Part shown: piece by piece, positions 14,822 through 19,691 of the stretch
How the letters are laid out: each line of letters opens with the position of its first letter
Numbering within the stretch: position 1 is the stretch's first letter
Made by a program: the position numbers and the translations under genes
Notes under the pieces: generated by a model
Told to the model about the DNA's origin: nothing
Database searches by the model: none
What the model saw: the letters and a program-made list of their open reading frames with translations, nothing else
NCBI GenBank assembly: GCA_964496595.1
Contig: CAZCAI010000091.1
Location: 1-19,691 of the forward strand
Direction: 5' to 3'
DNA: 19,691 nt
From: JAAAOZ01 sp964496595
Lineage (GTDB): Bacteria; Chloroflexota; Anaerolineae; B4-G1; SLSP01

Positions 14822-17260
14822 ATGACGACATTAAAATCTGAGGATATACAAGCATTGCCGTTGGCGGCATTGCGTCGGCGGTGTGACGCGACGCGATTTT
14901 CCTTCACCACGACCGACGAATTGCCCAATCAAGCGCGCATCATTGGGCAACAGCGGGCGGTGGAGGCCATCAACTTTGGTCTGGACATCGAAAGTCCCGG
15001 CTTCAATCTCTTTGCCTTCGGCCCGACGGGATCGGGGCGCCGCTCGACGGTGCGGCGCATCGTCTCGGAGCGGGCGAGCCAGGCGGAGACGCCGCCGGAT
15101 TGGGTCTACGTGAATCACTTTGCCGATCCCGGTACGCCGCGCGCAATCTCTCTGCCGCCGGGGAAGGGGACCGAGTTTCGGGCGGATATGGAGCGCTTCG
15201 GCAGTGGGTTGGGCGAGCGCTTGACTCAGGCCTTCGAGACCGATGAATACGCAGTGGCGCGGGAGCAGTTGGAGCAGCGATGGCGCTCTGCGCAGCAGGC
15301 GGAGCTTTCTGACGTGGACCTGGCATGTCGCGAGCATGGCTTCGCGCTGCTGAACACACCCTCCGGCATCTACATCGCGGCGGTGCAGGAGGGCGAGGTG
15401 CTCTCGCCGGAGACCTACAGTCAATTGGCGCCGGAGGAGCGCGCCCGTTTGGATCAGGAGCGGGCCGAGTTGGAGGATATGCTCAACGGCGCGCTGCGGC
15501 GCTTGCGCGAGCACGAGCGCCGCACCTCGGCGGCCATCGAGCAGTTGGATCGGGAGGTCGCGGATTTTACCGTGCGTCCCTTGCTCGATGAACTGAAGGA
15601 GAAATACGAGGATCAACCGGAGGTGCAGATCTATTTGGACGAGGTGCGCGAGGACATCGTCCAACACGTGGGGCTGTTTCCTATCGGTTCGGACCGCGAG
15701 GAACAGAGCGACGACGGCGGATCGCTCTTAGATGTGCCGTTGCAGGATCGGTATCACGTCAACCTCCTGGTCGATCATCGGGAGACATCGGGCGCGCCGG
15801 TGGTTGAATTGGAGACGCTGACCTACGACAAGCTCTTCGGTCGGATCGAGTACGATGTGCGTTATGGCACGACGACGACCGACTACACACTCATCCGCCC
15901 CGGCGCGTTGCACGAGGCCAACGGCGGCTACCTGATTTTAGACGCCGAAGCCTTGCTCAATGATCCGTATGCCTGGCCCGGGTTGAAGCGCGCGCTCTTC
16001 CATTGCACCCTGCGCGTCGAATCACCCGATGGCCAGCAATTGGTGCGGACTGTCACGCCGGTGCCGGAACCGATCCCGCTGAAGGTCAAGGTGATCTTGC
16101 AGGGCGATGCTGACATCTACTACCTCCTCCACAGGCGCGACCCCGATTTCGTCAAGCTCTTCAAGGTGCAGGCGAGCTTTCGCTGGGAGATGACCCGCTC
16201 GCCGGAGAACGAATTGACCTACGCGCACTTCATCCGCTCGCTGGCCTCGGAGGAGGGTCTGTTGCCGTTTACGGCGGAAGCGGTGGCGCGCGTCGTTGAG
16301 TTTGGATCGCGCCTGGCGGTACATCAAGGGCGATTGAGCACCCTCTTCGGGCAGATCGCCGATCTTGTGCGCGAGGCGTCCTATTGGGCGCGCCGGGAGC
16401 AGCAAGCGCACGCGCGCCGCGCCGATGTGTTGACCGCGTTGCGCAAGCGGCGCCAGCGCGAGAACCTCGCGGAGGAACTGGATCGCCGGGCGATTTTGGA
16501 GAAGCAGTTGGTCATCGTCACGGAGGGGATGGCAATCGGTCAGGTGAACGGGCTGTCGGTGGTGACGTTGGGTTGTTATGAGTACGGGATGCCCAACCGG
16601 ATCACGGCGCGGGCTTACGTCGGGCGCGGTAACGTGTTGGATGTGCAGCGCGAGGTCAACCTGAGCGGCCCGATCCACGGGAAGGGCGTGCTGACGTTAG
16701 CGGGCTACTTCGGCGGCCAGTACGGCGCGCGCCATTCTCTGGCGATGGAGGCCAGTCTCAGCTTCGAGCAACTGTACGAGGACATTGATGGCGACAGCGC
16801 CTCCTCGGCGGAACTCTATACCCTCATCTCAACGATTGGCAAGCTTCCGTTGCGGCAGGATTTGGCCGTGACCGGCGCTGTGGATCAGTTCGGGCGGATT
16901 TTGCCCATCGGCGGGGTCAACGAGAAGATCGAGGGCTTCTTCGCGGTCTGCCAGGCGCGCGGTCTGACGGGCGCGCAGGGCGTGATGATCCCCGTCGCCA
17001 ATCAGGAGCATTTGATGCTGCGCGAGGAGGTCATCGAGGCGGTGCGCGCGGGGCAATTCCACATCTATCCCATCGCGACGGTCGATGAGGGATTGGCGTT
17101 GCTGACTGGGAAAGAGGTCGCGTCCCCAGGTGACGACGGGGAATTTCCAGAAGGTTCGGTGCATGCTCTGGTGGCCGCTCAATTGCGCGAGTTTGCCAGG
17201 TACAGCCGTGAGGATGATGAAGAGGACGACGAATCGTTTGACGATGAGACGCTCTCCTGA
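14822..17260 (+). CDS. AAA-Lon (S16) protease of the AAA_32/LonB-like type
   Basis: An 812-residue ATP-dependent protease homologue. Seen: an N-terminal lead, a P-loop at 67-75 reading GPTGSGRRS, a long charged helical insert (about 130-260), a Walker B-like LILDAEALL with D374 and E376, a LID region to about 560, and a C-terminal S16 domain. The catalytic dyad is S659 (DGDSASSAE) and K702 (GGVNEKIEG), 43 residues apart, the same spacing as in E. coli Lon. The tail is strongly acidic (EDDEEDDESFDDE). The usual Walker A Lys is replaced by Arg (R73); I recall Arg at this place in other AAA_32 proteins but cannot check. There is no N-terminal LAN substrate domain as in classical LonA and no TM segment. 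It should degrade or remodel proteins in the cytoplasm. No clear ribosome site precedes ATG 14822. Confidence 0.93.
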   Translation: MTTLKSEDIQALPLAALRRRCDATRFSFTTTDELPNQARIIGQQRAVEAINFGLDIESPGFNLFAFGPTGSGRRSTVRRIVSERASQAETPPDWVYVNHFADPGTPRAISLPPGKGTEFRADMERFGSGLGERLTQAFETDEYAVAREQLEQRWRSAQQAELSDVDLACREHGFALLNTPSGIYIAAVQEGEVLSPETYSQLAPEERARLDQERAELEDMLNGALRRLREHERRTSAAIEQLDREVADFTVRPLLDELKEKYEDQPEVQIYLDEVREDIVQHVGLFPIGSDREEQSDDGGSLLDVPLQDRYHVNLLVDHRETSGAPVVELETLTYDKLFGRIEYDVRYGTTTTDYTLIRPGALHEANGGYLILDAEALLNDPYAWPGLKRALFHCTLRVESPDGQQLVRTVTPVPEPIPLKVKVILQGDADIYYLLHRRDPDFVKLFKVQASFRWEMTRSPENELTYAHFIRSLASEEGLLPFTAEAVARVVEFGSRLAVHQGRLSTLFGQIADLVREASYWARREQQAHARRADVLTALRKRRQRENLAEELDRRAILEKQLVIVTEGMAIGQVNGLSVVTLGCYEYGMPNRITARAYVGRGNVLDVQREVNLSGPIHGKGVLTLAGYFGGQYGARHSLAMEASLSFEQLYEDIDGDSASSAELYTLISTIGKLPLRQDLAVTGAVDQFGRILPIGGVNEKIEGFFAVCQARGLTGAQGVMIPVANQEHLMLREEVIEAVRAGQFHIYPIATVDEGLALLTGKEVASPGDDGEFPEGSVHALVAAQLREFARYSREDDEEDDESFDDETLS

Positions 17261-17280
17261 TCCCGCTAACCTGCGCGAGG

Positions 17281-17309
17281 TTGCGTCACTTAGAACTTTG
17301 CCCTACAAT
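17281..17309 (+). promoter_or_regulatory. Predicted promoter of the tandem small-protein operon
   Basis: TTGCGT (17281-17286), a 17-nt spacer, and TACAAT (17304-17309). The leader of about 160 nt would contain the inverted-repeat element at 17342-17435. Confidence 0.45.
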
Positions 17310-17341
17310 AGAGCCACATAGCTCGTAAGGGGATGTTATCG

Positions 17342-17435
17342 CCTTCCGGGAAGCTACGGGAGACTCTCGTAAACAGATTACAAATGCTGGATCAGTGTTA
17401 GCCTTAGAGAAGCGCTTTTGTAGCTTCCCGGAAGG
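17342..17435. repeat. 94-bp element bounded by a perfect 16-bp inverted repeat
   Basis: CCTTCCGGGAAGCTAC (17342-17357) is exactly inverted at 17420-17435. Each arm is itself nearly palindromic (CTTCCGGGAAG). No flanking target duplication is visible and there is no coding capacity. It lies in the predicted leader of the next operon; it may be a structured RNA, a dispersed repeat or an attenuator. Confidence 0.7.
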
Positions 17436-17477
17436 TTGCGAGTCGAATTCATTCTTTAGCGTTCAAGGAGGAAGCAG

Positions 17478-17705
17478 ATGGACGAATTAGTTGAGTTGGT
17501 AATGGAAAGGACGGGTTTGCCGGAGGATCAGGCGAAGCAGGCGGTGGAGACGGTGATTGGATTTCTCAAGGAACGGTTGCCTGCTCCCATCGCGGGGCAG
17601 GTCGATGCGGCGCTTGAGAACGAGGCGATGATGGATCAGGCCGGAAAGTTTCTAGATGAGGGTGCGAAGGGTTTTGGCGGTCTGTTCGGCAAGAAGAAGG
17701 GCTAA
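17478..17705 (+). CDS. Small helical protein, paralogue 1 of a tandem pair
   Basis: 75 residues, AAGGAGG 7 nt upstream. Helices at about 2-12, 16-34 and 40-60; a TGLPEDQAKQAVETVIGFLKERLP core, then QVDAALENE, then a Gly-rich basic end (GFGGLFGKKKG). The core resembles DUF2267-like or similar small bundles only loosely; I do not recognise the family. It shares TGL-x-E-(3)-A-(3)-V/M-ET and an identical QVDAALENE with the next gene, so the two come from a duplication. No TM or signal is present. Likely cytoplasmic; function unknown. Confidence 0.85.
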   Translation: MDELVELVMERTGLPEDQAKQAVETVIGFLKERLPAPIAGQVDAALENEAMMDQAGKFLDEGAKGFGGLFGKKKG

Positions 17706-17720
17706 AATCGGGGTCTGGCA

Positions 17721-17948
17721 ATGGCAGATTTAACGTCGCTGATCAAGAGCCTGGCGGAGATGACGGGGCTATCGGAGGAGATGGCCCGCGATGTGATGGA
17801 GACGGCGACGGAGTACGTCAAGACGCAGCGCCCGGACAAGGCCGAGCAGGTCGATGCGGCGTTGGAAAATGAGCGCGTCGCCCGCCGGACGACCGAGCTG
17901 ATCGGCAAACTGAGCCGCAAAGTCGAGCCGGAGGACGAAGCATCGTAG
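17721..17948 (+). CDS. Small helical protein, paralogue 2 of a tandem pair
   Basis: 75 residues, 15 nt after the stop of paralogue 1, so co-transcribed; only a weak purine stretch (GGGG) precedes the ATG, which suggests coupled translation. Core TGLSEEMARDVMETATEYVKT, then QVDAALENE identical to paralogue 1, then a charged C-terminus (RRTTELIGKLSRKVEPEDEAS) in place of the Gly-rich basic end. The same length with opposite tail character suggests a hetero-oligomer or two partners with different targets; this is inference. Followed by a strong terminator. Confidence 0.8.
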   Translation: MADLTSLIKSLAEMTGLSEEMARDVMETATEYVKTQRPDKAEQVDAALENERVARRTTELIGKLSRKVEPEDEAS

Positions 17949-17984
17949 ATGTAGATGTGATTTGTCGGTCACATGCAAAGACAA

Positions 17985-18016
17985 AAGCGGGTAGCCGTTG
18001 TTCAGGCTACCCGCTT
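17985..18016 (+). terminator. Rho-independent terminator of the small-protein operon
   Basis: AAGCGGGTAGCC, 8-nt loop, GGCTACCCGCTT, then GTTCGTG. A 12-bp perfect stem preceded by AAA, so it may also work on the minus strand. Confidence 0.85.
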
Positions 18017-18056
18017 GTTCGTGTAACGTAGGTCGGATTTGTTCAAATTGGGAACT

Positions 18057-18150
18057 CTTGCGAAGGTTAACAAGAACTTTGGTAAACAGCTTAACCTGCC
18101 CGCTGCACCAAATACATACTGTTTGAGGTCATTTGCGTAACCTTCGCAAG
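18057..18150. repeat. 94-bp element bounded by a perfect 13-bp inverted repeat
   Basis: CTTGCGAAGGTTA (18057-18069) is exactly inverted at 18138-18150. It has the same total length, 94 bp, as the element at 17342-17435, and both contain GTAAACAG at nearly the same offset (27 and 25). It ends 8 nt before the DUF456 stop; an overlapping hairpin GGGTAGG/CCTACCC (18150-18172) reaches into that gene. Confidence 0.65.
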
Positions 18151-18158
18151 GGTAGGCT

Positions 18159-18659
18159 TTACGATCCTACCCAGGCCCAGATAATCCAAATCACGATCAT
18201 CACCAGGCCGATGCTGAAGCGCGCGACGAAGGCCCAGCCCAGGCCGATGGCCATGCTCTTGGTGCGCTGCCATGCCAGGCGGGTATCCTTCTGGCGCAGG
18301 TACTCGATCAGATAGAGCGCGCCTAACGCCGTCGCGATCCCGCCGAGGGGCGTGAACAGCACGCTGCCGATCAGGCCGGCTATCGTCGCCAGCACAATCG
18401 CGTACCAACTCGCGCCCTCGCGATGAGCGCGCCCGCTCATCAGTATGTTATCGGCCAGCTCACCGATCACGGCCAGCAGTGTGAGGAGGCCGAAGAGCCA
18501 GCCGCCTAACGTCCCGAATTCAAAGATGATCCCGTAGACTAAGGTGAAGAGCCAGATCACGGTGATGCCGGGGAAGATCGGCACGATCAGCCCAAAGAGA
18601 CCGATCAACATCCCCAAAAACAAGAAAACCTTCAGTGTGAGGGCGATTCCAGGCGCCAT
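18159..18659 (-). CDS. DUF456-domain membrane protein
   Basis: 166 residues and almost entirely hydrophobic: TM segments at about 8-27, 30-48, 52-75, 85-108 and 140-163. The opening GMLIGLFGLIVPIFPGITVIWL matches the DUF456 (PF04306) start with the G-x-x-x-P-x-x-PG pattern, and Gly-rich helices continue through the GxxxG-like LIGSVLFTPLGGIATALGALYLIEYL. Function of the family is not known. ATG 18659 has AGAGG 11 nt upstream, somewhat far. It lies 56 nt after the PPOX stop with no terminator between, so the two probably share a transcript. Confidence 0.88.
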   Translation of the reverse strand: MAPGIALTLKVFLFLGMLIGLFGLIVPIFPGITVIWLFTLVYGIIFEFGTLGGWLFGLLTLLAVIGELADNILMSGRAHREGASWYAIVLATIAGLIGSVLFTPLGGIATALGALYLIEYLRQKDTRLAWQRTKSMAIGLGWAFVARFSIGLVMIVIWIIWAWVGS

Positions 18660-18715
18660 AAGTTACATTGCCTCTTTCTTGTTCACAATTGATTGCGGGG
18701 TGGTCGCTGATGCGA

Positions 18716-19120
18716 CTATCCCATCCCCTGCACGGACTCCGGCTGGATTTTGTACGTGACGCGCACCTCCCCGGGTTGGCGATGGGGATACTCGTCCATA
18801 TCGAGGTACTTCTTCGCCAGGCGGTCGATCATCTCATCCGCGCTTTCTTCGGTGCTCTCGACGACTTTGCCCTGCACCTGCAGATAGCGATAGGGATCAT
18901 CCGGGTCGTGAATGGCGACCGCCACGCGGGGATCGCGGCGCATATTCTTATCCTTCACCCGGCCCTTGGCGGTGTTGATGATAAGGTGCGCGCCGTCATA
19001 ACCCACCCAGACCGGCGTGACCTGCGGACTTCCATCCGGCATCAGCGTCGCCAGGAAACAGAACGCTTTTTTCTCCTTCACCAGATCGAGATAGGACGCG
19101 GGAATGACGTTGTTGCTCAT
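18716..19120 (-). CDS. PPOX-class FMN/F420-dependent oxidoreductase
   Basis: A 134-residue split-barrel flavoprotein-like enzyme, probably a homodimer. Seen: FCFLATLMPDGSPQVTPVWVGYDGAHLIINTAKGRVKDKNMRRDPRVAVAIHDPDDPYRYLQVQGKVV, the continuous strand pattern of the pyridoxamine-5-phosphate-oxidase-like family. The GRVKDKNMRRDPRVA element and the closing RVTYKIQPESVQG fit the F420-type subfamily. The substrate cannot be told, and F420 versus FMN needs testing. AAGGAGG sits 6 nt upstream of the ATG. It has a strong promoter and is probably followed by the DUF456 gene in the same transcript. Confidence 0.9.
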   Translation of the reverse strand: MSNNVIPASYLDLVKEKKAFCFLATLMPDGSPQVTPVWVGYDGAHLIINTAKGRVKDKNMRRDPRVAVAIHDPDDPYRYLQVQGKVVESTEESADEMIDRLAKKYLDMDEYPHRQPGEVRVTYKIQPESVQGMG

Positions 19121-19179
19121 CGTTGCCTCCTTGCCTTTCTTGTGGCGTCAATTAAAAAGATGTACTTTTATCTAATTTG

Positions 19180-19208
19180 AGTATAGCACAGATGACAATG
19201 GGGGTCAA
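19180..19208 (-). promoter_or_regulatory. Sigma-70-type promoter of the PPOX gene
   Basis: Minus strand: TTGACC (19203-19208), a 17-nt spacer, and TATACT (19180-19185). The leader would be about 53 nt. Nothing else is evident between 19209 and 19349. Confidence 0.7.
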
Positions 19209-19349
19209 ATTACCCTCTGTGATCTAAGTAGATTGCTAAATATGCGCCTGATAGTCATACTTTGAGTATATTTTCGGCTCGCGCAATTAGAACGGGGAAC
19301 TACCGATCCCCTTGGAGCGAGATCAAGGTGTTTCTTCTTGAAAGCAGAC

Positions 19350-19386
19350 AACCCCGACCGGTTGATGCGAAGGCCCGATCGGGGTT
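19350..19386 (-). terminator. Hairpin after the ThiS-like gene
   Basis: AACCCCGA (19350-19357) pairs with TCGGGGTT (19379-19386) and partial pairing continues inward. On the minus strand it is followed by GTCTGCTTTC, so termination is plausible. It lies 26 nt after the stop. Confidence 0.6.
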
Positions 19387-19411
19387 GAGAAATGCCGGGC
19401 TGCTGCGCGGT

Positions 19412-19612
19412 CTATCCGCCGGCCATCAGGTGAATGATGCGCACATCGGCCTCGTCGGGGATGGTGTAGTTGTCGTATGCCTCGTCCATCACCACCTCGC
19501 CGTTGACGCGGATGACGACCTCCGGATAGGTGTAGTTCATCCTCTCCAGCACATCCTGCACCGTCATCCCCGGCGTCCATTCGATTCGCTCGCGTTGATT
19601 GATCGTAATCAT
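19412..19612 (-). CDS. ThiS/MoaD-family sulfur carrier protein
   Basis: A 66-residue beta-grasp protein ending in the family Gly-Gly (IIHLMAGG). The C-terminal Gly would be adenylated and thiocarboxylated to carry sulfur for thiamine thiazole or a related product. Strand pattern: MITINQRERIEW, then a TVQDVLERM helix, VVIRVNGEVV, then ADVRIIHLMAGG, typical of ThiS. ThiS is usually a shade longer or equal in length. No thiG, thiF, thiO or other thi gene is nearby, so assignment to thiamine rather than another sulfur-transfer pathway is uncertain. No clear Shine-Dalgarno precedes the ATG at 19612. Confidence 0.85.
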   Translation of the reverse strand: MITINQRERIEWTPGMTVQDVLERMNYTYPEVVIRVNGEVVMDEAYDNYTIPDEADVRIIHLMAGG

Positions 19613-19631
19613 AGATATTTTTGAACCATCA

Positions 19632-19662
19632 GGTGCAACGCACCGGCACGGCGGGGACGCCG
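19632..19662. repeat. Mini-hairpin repeat at right window edge
   Basis: GGTGCAACGCACC (19632-19644) and CGGCGGGGACGCCG (19649-19662) are two adjacent hairpins with 5-bp arms, the same design as the pair at 18-50. They lie 20-50 nt upstream of the ThiS-like start and at the window end. Confidence 0.5.
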
Positions 19663-19691
19663 GCCATAATTTTGTGGGTGTCTATTCTTTT

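Noticed and set aside
14831..15667. 278-codon minus-strand open frame opposite the Lon-like gene
   Set aside because: A GC-rich antisense shadow with low-complexity Leu/Arg/His composition and no ribosome site.

Overview
The window reads as a chromosomal piece of a Chloroflexota-like bacterium (Anaerolineae and relatives), probably from a metagenome or draft assembly. This is inference. It rests on the GC-rich coding style, a VanW/PG-binding protein, a LURP-one-like protein, an AAA-Lon protease, a DUF456 protein, and AT-rich intergenic regions full of small palindromes and 7-nt repeats. There is a 100-N scaffold gap at 8006-8105. Both window ends consist of mini-hairpin repeats, which suggests assembly breaks. 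I found no rRNA, tRNA, CRISPR array or transposase gene.

Layout. Minus strand, 168-6264: a histidine kinase and OmpR-type response regulator pair, a secreted three-repeat helical protein, an HtrA-type lipoprotein protease, and a PHP-domain phosphoesterase. Plus strand, 6752-9448: a ROK-family glucokinase and a VanW-family protein broken by the gap. Minus strand, 9576-10703: an unrecognised two-TM protein. Plus strand, 11060-17948: a LURP-one-like protein, an O-antigen ligase/polymerase-like membrane protein, dnaN, a Lon-like AAA protease and two tandem paralogous small proteins. Minus strand, 18159-19612: a DUF456 membrane protein, a PPOX-class flavoprotein and a ThiS-like sulfur carrier.

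How the parts fit. The strongest signal is regulatory. The promoters of the secreted repeat protein and of HtrA each carry four 7-bp boxes (consensus YTCTCAG) at exact 11-bp spacing, ending exactly 10 nt before a -10 hexamer. This is the pho-box-like layout used by OmpR/PhoB-family regulators. It implies that the adjacent two-component system controls both genes as an envelope-stress regulon similar in logic to CssRS/CpxAR.

Two further layers of intergenic structure stand out. First, non-autonomous transposon-like elements (MITEs) sit in promoters. A 189-bp element with terminal inverted repeats and a perfect 9-bp target duplication lies upstream of dnaN, and the duplicated target supplies the dnaN -35 box. 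A second, 177-bp element with a 9-bp duplication supplies the predicted -35 of the PHP gene. Second, degenerate tandem heptamer arrays lie in the predicted 5' leaders of four genes (RR, secreted protein, htrA, ROK), and a related copy is nested inside the dnaN MITE.
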